DNA of 42,881 nt. It comes from Flavobacteriales bacterium UBA958 (lineage in GTDB: Bacteria; Bacteroidota; Bacteroidia; Flavobacteriales_D; Crocinitomicaceae). Positions 32,213-40,168 of the stretch are shown here, in pieces. Position 1 is the stretch's first letter. Each line of letters begins with the position of its first letter. The DNA is taken from the NCBI GenBank assembly GCA_002293045.1, contig DBCM01000129.1, positions 1 through 42,881 of the forward strand, read 5' to 3'. A model generated the notes under the pieces. The model made no database searches and was not told the DNA's origin. It worked only from the letters and a program-made list of their open reading frames with translations. The position numbers and the translations under genes are program-made.

Positions 32213-34299
32213 AGCATTTCCTCGTAGTCCTTGGAAGTATTTTTTTTTCATGGAGTGGCTTGCTCGCACAAGATAAATCTGAAATTATTCAACAGCGCAT
32301 TGAATTTATTTCTGAGCGGTTTCAATCTGAAAATATAGACTTAACCAACATCATTGAGCAATTGGATTTTTATTTTGAGCATCCGATCAATTTGAATTAT
32401 ACCGATGGCCTAGAATTGGAGGAGCTGGGTTTACTTACCACAGTTCAAATCAGTGATTTGGTTCTGCATCGCAAGTTATTCGGCAAGTTCATTTCCATTT
32501 ATGAACTGCAAAGTTTAAGTTATTGGGATCTAGAGACCATACAGTTAGTTCGGCCTTTTATTCGAGTAGATGACAAATTAGATAATATACACATTACATT
32601 AAAGGAGGCTCTTGAACAGGGAAAATATGAGGTGTTTTTTAGATATCAACCAACGGTAGAGCGAAAACAAGGCTATAACAAGGTTCCAGATTCAATCCTT
32701 CAAACCAGTAATAATTATTACTACGGGAGTAGCGATCGACTTTACACCCGCTGGCGTTATACCTATAAAACGAATATCAGCATTGGTGTAACTGCAGAAA
32801 AAGACGCTGGAGAACAATTTTTTCGAGGTGCTCAAAAAAATGGGTTCGATTTTTACTCGGCCCATGTTTTTTTCAAAGGAGGGAAATATGTGCGAGGGGT
32901 AGCTTTAGGAGATTATCAGGTTCAAATCGGTCAAGGTGTTGGATTTTGGTCAAGTTATGCTTTTGGCAAAACGGCGGATATTGCCACAGCTAAACGAACG
33001 GCTATTCCACTGCGGGCTTATACCTCGGTAGATGAAAGTAGATTCATGCGCGGAGCGGCCATTGAGTTGGGGTATAAGAATTTAGGCTTACTCTTATTCT
33101 CTTCCAGTAAGAAAGTAGATGCCAGTTCGATTGCCGATTCTACGGTGGATGATTTGGAGTTTATTTCAACGCTCGATTTATCAGGATTGCACCGCACCAA
33201 TCGCGAAATATCCAAAATGAATGGCCTTCGAGAAAATATTCTTGGGGCGAACCTCAGCCTAAAAAAAGGCCTTTTTAAGGTAGGATTATCCGGCGTCTAT
33301 CAGGGATATGATAAGCCTTATATAAAAGATGTAAAAGTCTACAATCAATTTGACTTTCGGGGTCAGCATCATGTAAACACAGGCCTAGATTACTCTTACA
33401 ACTACAAGAATATTGCCTTGTTTGGTGAAGTTTCTAAAGCCTTTAACGAGCAATTAACCTCTTGGAACTCGGGTTGGGCAATGATGCATGGCGCCCTAAT
33501 CTCATTAGATTCTAAGGTGAGTATGGGGTTGATTTACCGGGATTATCAACGGGATTTTCATTCGTTTTATAATGCGGGATTCTCAGAGGGTAGCAATACT
33601 CAAAACGAAAAAGGATTGTATGCCGGATTGAAAATGAAGTTTAATCCTGCGTGGAGCTTGAATGCATACATGGATGTTTTTAAGTTTCCTTGGATGAAAT
33701 TTGGGGTAGATGCCCCGAGTCAAGGACATGAGTTTTTGATTCAACCGGTCTATAAGCCAAATAAAATATTTGAGATTTATTTCAGGTTTAGACAGCAATT
33801 GCGAGAGAGAAATAGTGCTGTGTATGCGGGAGCCGTAACGCCAATTGAAGCATTTGTTCAGCGTAATTATCGTTTAAATCTTTCCTATGTGATCAGTGAG
33901 GCGTTCACCTTTAAAAGTAGGATAGAATTTCTCACCATTAATAGCCAAAGCAAAGGGTTTCAACAAGGAATGCTCATTACACAAGATTTACTTTGGAAAC
34001 CGAAAAGTTCACCCATAGACTTAGCCATTAGGTATGCTTTATTTGATACGGATGGATACGATACCCGTATCTATTCTTTTGAGAACAATGCCTTGTATGT
34101 GTTCGCAGTTCCGGCATACTACAACCAAGGAAGCCGCGCGTATGTGTTGTTAAGGTATTCGTTTTTAAGGCATTGTGATCTTTGGATTCGATACGGGGTG
34201 TTTCTATATAACAATAGATTTGTAATCAGTTCAGGGGCTGAACAGATTAACGGCAGTCGAAAATCCGACCTTGTAATTCAATTGAGAATTTCTTTGTAA
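32209..34299 (+). CDS. helix-hairpin-helix plus outer-membrane beta-barrel protein
   Basis: A 696-residue protein started at ATG 32209 (ATGA overlap with the PorV-like gene); the frame extends 12 codons further up but the signal peptide (1-21, SWSGLLAQ) starts here. Residues about 58-115 resemble ComEA-type helix-hairpin-helix motifs (INLNYTDGLELEELGLL, GKFISIYELQSLS), normally found in DNA-binding or processing proteins. From about 150 to the end the sequence alternates as a large beta-barrel (YEVFFRYQPTVERK, RWRYTYKTNISIGV) and ends in a typical terminal strand (VIQLRISL). Exported HHH-barrel fusions occur widely in Bacteroidota annotations but no function is established. Whether the HHH binds DNA is not shown. 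Confidence 0.82.
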   Translation: MKHFLVVLGSIFFSWSGLLAQDKSEIIQQRIEFISERFQSENIDLTNIIEQLDFYFEHPINLNYTDGLELEELGLLTTVQISDLVLHRKLFGKFISIYELQSLSYWDLETIQLVRPFIRVDDKLDNIHITLKEALEQGKYEVFFRYQPTVERKQGYNKVPDSILQTSNNYYYGSSDRLYTRWRYTYKTNISIGVTAEKDAGEQFFRGAQKNGFDFYSAHVFFKGGKYVRGVALGDYQVQIGQGVGFWSSYAFGKTADIATAKRTAIPLRAYTSVDESRFMRGAAIELGYKNLGLLLFSSSKKVDASSIADSTVDDLEFISTLDLSGLHRTNREISKMNGLRENILGANLSLKKGLFKVGLSGVYQGYDKPYIKDVKVYNQFDFRGQHHVNTGLDYSYNYKNIALFGEVSKAFNEQLTSWNSGWAMMHGALISLDSKVSMGLIYRDYQRDFHSFYNAGFSEGSNTQNEKGLYAGLKMKFNPAWSLNAYMDVFKFPWMKFGVDAPSQGHEFLIQPVYKPNKIFEIYFRFRQQLRERNSAVYAGAVTPIEAFVQRNYRLNLSYVISEAFTFKSRIEFLTINSQSKGFQQGMLITQDLLWKPKSSPIDLAIRYALFDTDGYDTRIYSFENNALYVFAVPAYYNQGSRAYVLLRYSFLRHCDLWIRYGVFLYNNRFVISSGAEQINGSRKSDLVIQLRISL

Positions 34300-34343
34300 A
34301 TTTTTTTTGTTACGTATTTAGAAGATGTGCGTTATCCAAAATA

Positions 34344-34361
34344 ACAGGACTGCAAGCCTGT
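34344..34361. promoter_or_regulatory. 18-base dyad upstream of the sigma-factor gene
   Basis: The dyad ACAGG...CCTGT has an eight-base centre that contains the palindrome TGCA, so both halves and the centre share one symmetry axis. It lies 27 bases before the sigma-factor ATG. It could be an operator or a small hairpin in the leader. No exact -7 box is seen in the 89-base gap 34300-34388, which starts with a T-run but has no GC-rich stem. Confidence 0.35.
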
Positions 34362-34388
34362 ATTGTTTAACCATAAATCTAAGTAATT

Positions 34389-34973
34389 ATGTCAGCCTCT
34401 CTCCTTTATTTCGACAGGTTTGGAAAACCTGAAGATGAATTAGCAATTATTGAACGTGCAAAACGTAATCCTGAGTATTTTGCACCTTTGTACAGAAAAT
34501 ATCACGAGGCAATTTTTAGATACGTAATCAAGCGTGTCGATGAAGAAGAATCGGCGTATGATATTACGTCTTGTGTCTTTATCAAGGCATTAACGAATTT
34601 GCCAAAGTATGAGTATCGTGGAATTCCATTTTCTTCTTGGTTGTTCCGAATTGCGAAGAGCGAGTTGTACCAATCGTTTCGAGACAAAAAAGCGCGCCGG
34701 ACAGTGAGTATCGATTCCATGCAAATCGGAAAGGTTATGGAGGAATTTCAAATTGATGAATCTGAACATAAGCGTGAAGTGCTCTTGAAGGTATTGCCTC
34801 TGCTAAAGGAAAGTCAGTTGCAACTGATTGAAATGCGCTTTTTCGAGAAACGATCTTTTCGAGAAATGGGGGAAATTTTGGCCTTAACCGAAAACAATGC
34901 AAAAGTTAAAACCTTTCGAGCATTGATTAAACTCAAGGAACTGTATTCAAAAAATAATAACATCAAAAATTAA
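34389..34973 (+). CDS. ECF-like sigma-70 family RNA polymerase sigma factor
   Basis: A 194-residue two-domain sigma factor. Sigma region 2 spans about 16-85 (EYFAPLYRKYHEAIFRYV, YDITSCVFIKALTNLP, IPFSSWLFRIAKSELY) and region 4 about 125-185 (LKESQLQLIEMRFFEKRSF, MGEILALTENNAKVKTFRAL). There is no region 1.1 or 3, as in ECF sigma factors. It would direct transcription of a regulon that cannot be deduced here. The next gene, starting four bases after the stop, encodes a 59-residue membrane protein that may act as a regulatory partner. A dyad lies in the upstream gap and could be an autoregulatory site. Confidence 0.9.
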   Translation: MSASLLYFDRFGKPEDELAIIERAKRNPEYFAPLYRKYHEAIFRYVIKRVDEEESAYDITSCVFIKALTNLPKYEYRGIPFSSWLFRIAKSELYQSFRDKKARRTVSIDSMQIGKVMEEFQIDESEHKREVLLKVLPLLKESQLQLIEMRFFEKRSFREMGEILALTENNAKVKTFRALIKLKELYSKNNNIKN

Positions 34974-34977
34974 CGGT

Positions 34978-35157
34978 ATGATTAAACTTCTAATTGACAG
35001 ACAGTTGCCATCAAGTGAATCCATTGCTGCACGTCGAAATTTCAATGAAATTCTACAGAGTTTACCGAAGAAAAAAACAATAAATAGCCCCTGGTTTTAT
35101 GGGGCTATTGGCGTTTCTTCGATTTTATTTTTAATTCTTTTAAACTTTTTTGTATAG
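34978..35157 (+). CDS. 59-residue single-pass membrane protein, possible sigma-factor partner
   Basis: A short gene from ATG 34978 to TAG 35157, four bases after the sigma-factor stop. The N-terminal 38 residues are soluble (MIKLLIDRQLPSSESIAARR, then NFNEILQSLPKKK) and the C-terminal part (about 40-59) is one strongly hydrophobic segment (GAIGVSSILFLILLNFFV), so the N-terminus should face the cytoplasm with a lysine cluster before the membrane. The arrangement is that of a minimal membrane-anchored anti-sigma factor, but it lacks a recognisable anti-sigma or zinc motif (no His/Cys). Function is inferred from position only. Its mid-section overlaps a nine-base-pair hairpin at the DNA level. 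Confidence 0.65.
   Translation: MIKLLIDRQLPSSESIAARRNFNEILQSLPKKKTINSPWFYGAIGVSSILFLILLNFFV
35083..35109. repeat. hairpin inside the small membrane protein gene
   Basis: AATAGCCCC (35083-35091) and GGGGCTATT (35101-35109) form a perfect nine-base-pair stem with a nine-base loop. No T-run follows directly, although the next 40 bases are T-rich. It may be an RNA structure that tunes expression between the sigma factor and the downstream genes. Confidence 0.5.
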
Positions 35158-35187
35158 AAAAACACTTACTTTTATTATCTTAGCGAC

Positions 35188-36165
35188 ATGAGTAGATGTT
35201 GCATGAAATTCATAGCCATTATTTTGGTATCTTCAAGCGTTGTTGCTTCTGCGCAACGCATTAATTTTAACACTCAAAAAAACTGGTCGCTCAACAAAAA
35301 AGAGCTCTTAATCAGCTTTGGTCCAACTCAGTTTTTGGGGGATCTTGGAGGAGCAAATTCGTCCAATTATGACTACTCTTTAAAAGATTGGGATTGGCAA
35401 GCCCTGGGCGGAAATGCCGGAATTGGATATCGATTTCGTTTTCACCCAAAGTTCGCTACAACCAGCAACTTGAGTTACCTCATGTTGCGTGGGGATGATA
35501 AATACTCTGAAGAGAATATTCGATTCCAGAGAAATTTGCATTTCCGAACCCACATGATTGAATTTCAGCAGCGTTTTGAGTTTATTTTATTTTCTGTTGA
35601 AAAGTTTTCTCCGGCATATAACCTCCCAGGGGCACGAGGAGGAAAACGTAGGAACCAACAATACTATGTCTTTGGTGGAGTAGGTGCTTCTTTTTTTATT
35701 CCTCAAGCGAAGTATCAAGACAGTTGGGTTGCCTTACGTCCATTGAAAACTGAAGGACAAGCCAAACCTTATTCACCCATCGCGTTCACCGTGCCAGCCG
35801 GCTTTGGATTTAGAGTAGGTTTGGGGGCTCAATGGAGAATTGGATTGGAAGCTACATACAATATGGTTTTCTCAGATTACGTGGATGATGTTTCCACTGT
35901 ATATGCGGACCCAAGCAGTTTTTCAGATCCTGCGGGTGCGTACTTATCGAATCCTTCGGATCCTGCTATAACCGTAGGAGTGCCTAACGGCAGCGTAGGC
36001 GGGTTCAATTGGTTTGGAGCGGGATACCAACGCGGCGACAACAAACAACGAGATTCTTACTACCGATTAAACGTTGTGTTAGCCAAAAACTTAACCTATA
36101 AAGATTACGGGCGCCAACGCATCAAAACTACAGGAGTTAAGCCCTCAGGCAAGAAAATTCAATAA
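35188..36165 (+). CDS. DUF6089/PorG-like outer-membrane protein
   Basis: A 325-residue protein with a signal peptide (hydrophobic residues about 7-18, ending ASAQ). The early segment ELLISFGPTQFLGDLGG, then YRFRFHPKFAT and SYLMLRGDDKYS, followed by a Gly/aromatic barrel-like region, resembles the DUF6089 family that includes PorG of the type IX secretion system. The C-terminus is a basic tail (GVKPSGKKIQ) rather than a terminal aromatic strand. Assignment to PorG itself is not secured. ATG 35188 is used; Met6 at 35203 is also possible. The TAA is five bases before pyrD, so co-transcription is likely. Confidence 0.72.
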   Translation: MSRCCMKFIAIILVSSSVVASAQRINFNTQKNWSLNKKELLISFGPTQFLGDLGGANSSNYDYSLKDWDWQALGGNAGIGYRFRFHPKFATTSNLSYLMLRGDDKYSEENIRFQRNLHFRTHMIEFQQRFEFILFSVEKFSPAYNLPGARGGKRRNQQYYVFGGVGASFFIPQAKYQDSWVALRPLKTEGQAKPYSPIAFTVPAGFGFRVGLGAQWRIGLEATYNMVFSDYVDDVSTVYADPSSFSDPAGAYLSNPSDPAITVGVPNGSVGGFNWFGAGYQRGDNKQRDSYYRLNVVLAKNLTYKDYGRQRIKTTGVKPSGKKIQ

Positions 36166-36170
36166 AACGA

Positions 36171-37202
36171 ATGTATCGTTTTTTTCGGTCTATTTTATTT
36201 CTGCTATCCCCAGAGCGTGCACACTACCTATCAGTAGCCTTAATCAAAGGAGTTCAGCGCATTCCATTTTTAAAAAAAATCATCCATGCGAAGGCTGATG
36301 TTGCGCTATTAAAAACGAGTCTATTTGGTTTGGATTTTTCAAATCCTATCGGTTTAGCCGCTGGCTTTGATAAAGACGCACAGTGCTTTGAATCGATGGG
36401 GAAATTAGGGTTTGGTTTTGTGGAAATAGGAACGGTGACACCACTACCCCAAGCAGGTAACCCCAAACCCAGGTTGTTTCGTTTAAAATCAGACCACGCC
36501 ATCATCAATCGAATGGGGTTTAATAATGATGGAGTAATTAATGTGGCAGCAAGGCTAGCACTCAGAGATAAGACCTCAAACTTAATAATTGGAGGAAATA
36601 TTGGTAAAAACAAATGGACCCCGAATGAAAAAGCTACCGACGATTATTTGAAGGTGTTCAATGAATTATATGAGCATGTAGATTATTTTGCGGTAAATGT
36701 TTCTTCGCCCAACACCGAAAATTTAAGGGCGCTACAGGATAAAGAACCCTTATTGAACTTGTTGAGTGCACTCAAAATTCGTAATGTTGAGCTTGGTTCT
36801 CCAAAACCAATCTTACTTAAAATTGCTCCTGATTTATCCAATGATCAACTGGATGATATTGTAGAAATAGCGCGATCTTTACCCTTAGATGGAATAATTG
36901 CAACAAATACAACCATTAGTAGAAAGGAGCTCACTACCCCATCGGATGTAGTTACACGAATGGGTGCCGGTGGACTTTCCGGTAAGCCGCTCACTGCGCG
37001 CTCTACAGAAGTTATTCGCTACCTACATGATCGATTGGGAGAGGCAATACCTATCATCGGAGTAGGTGGCATTCATACGAAAGAAGATGCATTAGAGAAA
37101 TTAGACGCAGGGGCTTCCTTGATTCAACTGTATACAGGATTTATTTATGAAGGTCCTGCATTAATTGAAGACATTAAACAAGCGTTAATTGCCCGTGGAT
37201 AA
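36171..37202 (+). CDS. pyrD: dihydroorotate dehydrogenase, quinone-dependent class 2
   Basis: A 343-residue FMN enzyme that oxidises dihydroorotate to orotate in pyrimidine synthesis and passes electrons to membrane quinone. The N-terminal amphipathic extension (about 1-40) is the class 2 membrane-association part. Then come NPIGLAAGFDKDAQCFESMG, GTVTPLPQAGNPKPRLFRL, INRMGFNNDG, and the catalytic serine in AVNVSSPNTENLR (Ser rather than Cys, which marks class 2). IIGVGGIHTKEDALEKLDAG lies near the end. Length matches the family. The HMG-CoA-lyase-like gene starts within its last eight bases. Confidence 0.96.
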   Translation: MYRFFRSILFLLSPERAHYLSVALIKGVQRIPFLKKIIHAKADVALLKTSLFGLDFSNPIGLAAGFDKDAQCFESMGKLGFGFVEIGTVTPLPQAGNPKPRLFRLKSDHAIINRMGFNNDGVINVAARLALRDKTSNLIIGGNIGKNKWTPNEKATDDYLKVFNELYEHVDYFAVNVSSPNTENLRALQDKEPLLNLLSALKIRNVELGSPKPILLKIAPDLSNDQLDDIVEIARSLPLDGIIATNTTISRKELTTPSDVVTRMGAGGLSGKPLTARSTEVIRYLHDRLGEAIPIIGVGGIHTKEDALEKLDAGASLIQLYTGFIYEGPALIEDIKQALIARG

Positions 37203-38061
37203 TAAGCGTGTTCATATAACGGAATGCCCGCGCGATGCCATGCAAGGAATTCAAGCGTTTATCCCTATTGATTTGAAAGTAGCGTATTTAAATGCACTTC
37301 TGCGCTGTGGATTTGACCGCCTAGATTTCGGAAGCTTCGTTTCCCCTAAAGCCATTCCTCAACTCGTGGATACCTCAGAGGTAGTGGGACAGTTAATTGA
37401 TTCCGATACGCAGTTGTTAGCAATTATAGCAAACGAAAAAGGAATGGATCAGGCACTAAGTTTTGAACGGATTTCATTGCTTGGATTTCCATTTTCCATT
37501 TCAGAACAGTTTCAGTTGCGCAATACGAATTCGAGCATTCAAGCATCAAAAGTTCGATTGTCGCGGATGGTAACAGAAATTCATTCGGCGAAACGGGAGC
37601 TCATGCTATACCTTTCAATGGGTTTTGGCAATCCATACGGAGATCCATGGTCGGTTCAATTAATCCTAGATTACGCGAAGGAATTGCATGAGGAGTTAGG
37701 GATTACTCACATCGCACTTTCTGATACCATAGGTGCTGCCACGCCCGAGGTCTTAAAGGACGTTTTTGAAGCGGTTTCCACCAATTTACCCTCGATAGAA
37801 ATTGGAGTACATCTACATACGGTTCCCAATAACGCTACTAAGCTGATTGAGTCAGCCATGAGCGCGGGATGCCGCCATTTCGATAGCGCAATGATGGGAA
37901 TTGGGGGGTGTCCAATGGCTACCGATGTTTTAACAGGAAATTTAGCAACTGAAACCTTGATTGATTTTTGCGTTAAACATCAGATAAACACAGGAATCAA
38001 TATGGAGGCAATCTCCCAGGCCCAAGAAAAAGCAGCGTCAATTTTTAATTTTTATCATTAA
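37195..38061 (+). CDS. hydroxymethylglutaryl-CoA lyase family protein
   Basis: A 288-residue DRE-TIM barrel enzyme related to HMG-CoA lyase, which cleaves HMG-CoA to acetyl-CoA and acetoacetate in leucine breakdown. Expected residues are present: Arg-Asp in ECPRDAMQG, the metal-binding HLHT pair, the catalytic Cys loop GIGGCPMATDVLTGNLATE and its Asn. Deviations are DAMQG where classical lyases have DGLQN, DFGSFVSPK where they have EATSFVSPK (Glu to Asp), and HLHTVPNN for HxHDTxG. This subtype is common in Bacteroidota annotations, but activity on HMG-CoA is inferred. The start is GTG 37195 (or TTG 37189), overlapping the pyrD stop; the next gene follows directly. Confidence 0.82.
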   Translation: MDNKRVHITECPRDAMQGIQAFIPIDLKVAYLNALLRCGFDRLDFGSFVSPKAIPQLVDTSEVVGQLIDSDTQLLAIIANEKGMDQALSFERISLLGFPFSISEQFQLRNTNSSIQASKVRLSRMVTEIHSAKRELMLYLSMGFGNPYGDPWSVQLILDYAKELHEELGITHIALSDTIGAATPEVLKDVFEAVSTNLPSIEIGVHLHTVPNNATKLIESAMSAGCRHFDSAMMGIGGCPMATDVLTGNLATETLIDFCVKHQINTGINMEAISQAQEKAASIFNFYH

Positions 38062-38775
38062 ATGGAACCAAAAAAGCAGGATGTCCCAAAAGGCGGATTT
38101 AAAGCAAAAAAAACCTTGATTTTTGGAATAGCGACCTTAATTTTATTGGTTTCGCTATCGGTTCTTTGGTTTTGTAAATCAAATAATCCTCCGAAAACAA
38201 GCGCTAAAAAATTAGATAAGAAGGAGATTTTCACCGATTTTTCCTTAAATACATTTAGTAGTGATGTAGAGTCAAAGCTCTTGGCAGAACTGCGGATTTG
38301 TGATACTGCGCGTGTGGGAGATGAATTTGGCGCTTGTTCACCAAAATATTTTAAGTTTTTTAAATTGAGTAAAAACAAACCCCTTCGTGATGGGTTCATG
38401 CTCTTAATTAATGGAATTGCGTTTCAAGACCCTGAAGCTAAGTTTCCAATACGAAGGTTGTTGATTTTTGAGCGTGAAGGAGGTAAGCTTGTGGCGGTGA
38501 ATAAGTTCAAAGGAAATTTAATTGAAACTCGAGAAGTGGAAGGCTCACCGTATCAAGACATTTTGATTCGCTTTAAGCTGGATCAATATAATGAAAAGTA
38601 TCACGTGCTATATACGTGGAATAAGAACCGATATCAATTAAAGCAATGTGAAAAATTGGTCTATTGGGATGAGACTAAAATGAAGTTTGTAGGGGGATCA
38701 GTGTTAGCCTCTAAGATGGATTCTGTTTCTCGCGAGGTAGAGAAAATCCTCGTTGATGAAAACCTGGTATTTTAG
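38062..38775 (+). CDS. single-pass membrane-anchored protein of unknown function
   Basis: A 237-residue protein with a lysine-rich cytoplasmic N-terminus (1-17), one membrane helix (about 18-37, TLIFGIATLILLVSLSVLWF) and a roughly 200-residue periplasmic domain. The domain contains a DTARVGDEFGACSPKYFKFF segment and repeated charged beta strands (RRLLIFEREGGKLVAVNKF, HVLYTWNKNRYQLKQCE). I recognise no family. The ATG directly follows the TAA of the lyase gene with no gap, so it belongs to the pyrD operon, and its last four bases overlap TIGR02757 on the other strand. Confidence 0.7.
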   Translation: MEPKKQDVPKGGFKAKKTLIFGIATLILLVSLSVLWFCKSNNPPKTSAKKLDKKEIFTDFSLNTFSSDVESKLLAELRICDTARVGDEFGACSPKYFKFFKLSKNKPLRDGFMLLINGIAFQDPEAKFPIRRLLIFEREGGKLVAVNKFKGNLIETREVEGSPYQDILIRFKLDQYNEKYHVLYTWNKNRYQLKQCEKLVYWDETKMKFVGGSVLASKMDSVSREVEKILVDENLVF

Positions 38776-39521
38776 AAACCCTCGATTGCTCCCAATCCAA
38801 ATAACGCAAAGTCCAATTTACTGGGGTCTTCCGGTATAAGTTCTTTAGCAAATTCATACAACAATTGACTACTTTTCCAATCGTTTTGCGTGCGTTCCAA
38901 TATCCCTAGCTTTCTGGCGATATTTCCTGTATGAACGTCCAGTGGAATGTGTAGATCCTTTGGAGAAAGGGTGTTCCATATACCAAAGTCCACTCCTTTT
39001 GCATTTGAACGGACCATCCACCTCAAGTACATGTTAAGACGTTTACATGCGCTATTAATCATTGGATTTGAAAGATGCTTTGTGCTTCGTGCTTGATGCG
39101 GGGTTTTAAGCATGGCTTCTCGAAAGTTGCTTATGGCAACATCAATTCCTTCGGATGCTGTTTTTTTAAAGGAAGCTTCTAATCCATCGGCTTCATAAAT
39201 TCTTCTAAGGGCCTGAATGAAAAAGCCCAAATCTGCTCCTGAAAAGGTACGATGTACGAATTTTAAGGTTCGATGGGCCTCAAAGTTCATTACATAATCA
39301 TAGGGAGATTCGCCAAAGATTGTCACGAGCTGGTTTCCACTCTTAATAATAGATTTTCGATTTCCCCATGCGATTGTCGCAACTAAAAGGCCAATGATTT
39401 CAATGTCTTCTTTGCGTTTGAATTGATGAGGAATAGATATCGGGTCATCCGCAATGAAACTTAGACTTTCAAATTGTTCAGCCTTAAGAAGAAGGAATTC
39501 GTTGAGTTCGTATGGGGTCAT
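38772..39521 (-). CDS. TIGR02757 family protein (DUF2400)
   Basis: A 249-residue soluble protein of the family TIGR02757/DUF2400, recognised by EIIGLLVATIAWGNRKSI, DYVMNFEAH, RTFSGADLGFFIQALRR, PLDVHTGNIARKLGIL and the C-terminal DFALFGLGAIEGF. The family is typical of Bacteroidota and some other phyla; the function is not established, though the fold has been likened to helix-hairpin-helix DNA glycosylases. The ATG overlaps the LolD stop (ATGA), so it is the last gene of the pepD-ribBA-lolD operon. Confidence 0.85.
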   Translation of the reverse strand: MTPYELNEFLLLKAEQFESLSFIADDPISIPHQFKRKEDIEIIGLLVATIAWGNRKSIIKSGNQLVTIFGESPYDYVMNFEAHRTLKFVHRTFSGADLGFFIQALRRIYEADGLEASFKKTASEGIDVAISNFREAMLKTPHQARSTKHLSNPMINSACKRLNMYLRWMVRSNAKGVDFGIWNTLSPKDLHIPLDVHTGNIARKLGILERTQNDWKSSQLLYEFAKELIPEDPSKLDFALFGLGAIEGF

Positions 39522-40168
39522 ACCATCTTTCCGTCCTGCATACGAAGCATCCGGTCGGCTTGTTGAGCGAGTTCTTGGTTATGGGTTACTATAACGAAAC
39601 TCTGGTTTAATTCCTCCCGAAGTTTAAAGAATAGCTCATGCAATTCATTCGCATTTTTAGAATCTAGATTTCCAGAAGGTTCATCAGCAAATACGATATT
39701 TGGTTGATTTACTAAGGCTCTACACACGGCAATACGCTGTTGCTCGCCTCCTGAAATTTCATTGGGCCTATGACTTGCACGGTCTTGAAGTCCTACTTTT
39801 TCCAAGAGTAAATACGCTTTTTCACGTGCCTCCTTTTTAGAAATCCCCTGAATCATCGCCGGAATCATGATGTTTTCTATGGCATCAAATTCTGGGAGTA
39901 GCTGATGGAATTGAAATACAAATCCAATTTTTTGGTTCCTGAATTTTGCTAGTTCACGTTGCGATAAGCTAAATGGGTTAACTCCATCAATGGTGAACGT
40001 GCCTTCGTCTGGTCGGTCAAGGGTTCCTAATATTTGCAATAAGGTTGTTTTTCCTGCACCTGATGAACCAACAATAGAAACAATCTCCCCAGCATTCACT
40101 TCAAGCGAAATGCCTTTGAGTATTTCGAGTTCACCGTATTTTTTTGTGAGGTTTACTGCGTTAAGCAT
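39518..40168 (-). CDS. lolD: LolD-like ABC transporter ATP-binding protein
   Basis: A 216-residue ATPase of the LolD/MacB class, which drives release of lipoproteins from the inner membrane through LolCE. Walker A is GSSGAGKTT (Lys40), the Q-loop lies in GFVFQFHQLLPEF, the signature is ISGGEQQRIAVCRAL (Ile in place of the common Leu), Walker B is IVFADEPSGNLD and the switch His is in VTHNQELA. The permease partner is not in this window, so the assignment to LolD and not another MacB-type ATPase rests on overall similarity. The gene overlaps ribBA by eight bases and TIGR02757 by four. Confidence 0.85.
   Translation of the reverse strand: MLNAVNLTKKYGELEILKGISLEVNAGEIVSIVGSSGAGKTTLLQILGTLDRPDEGTFTIDGVNPFSLSQRELAKFRNQKIGFVFQFHQLLPEFDAIENIMIPAMIQGISKKEAREKAYLLLEKVGLQDRASHRPNEISGGEQQRIAVCRALVNQPNIVFADEPSGNLDSKNANELHELFFKLREELNQSFVIVTHNQELAQQADRMLRMQDGKMV

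Noticed and set aside
34280..34312. Terminator after the HHH-barrel gene
   Set aside because: There is a T-run, but only a weak AT-only inverted repeat precedes it; no GC-containing stem is present.
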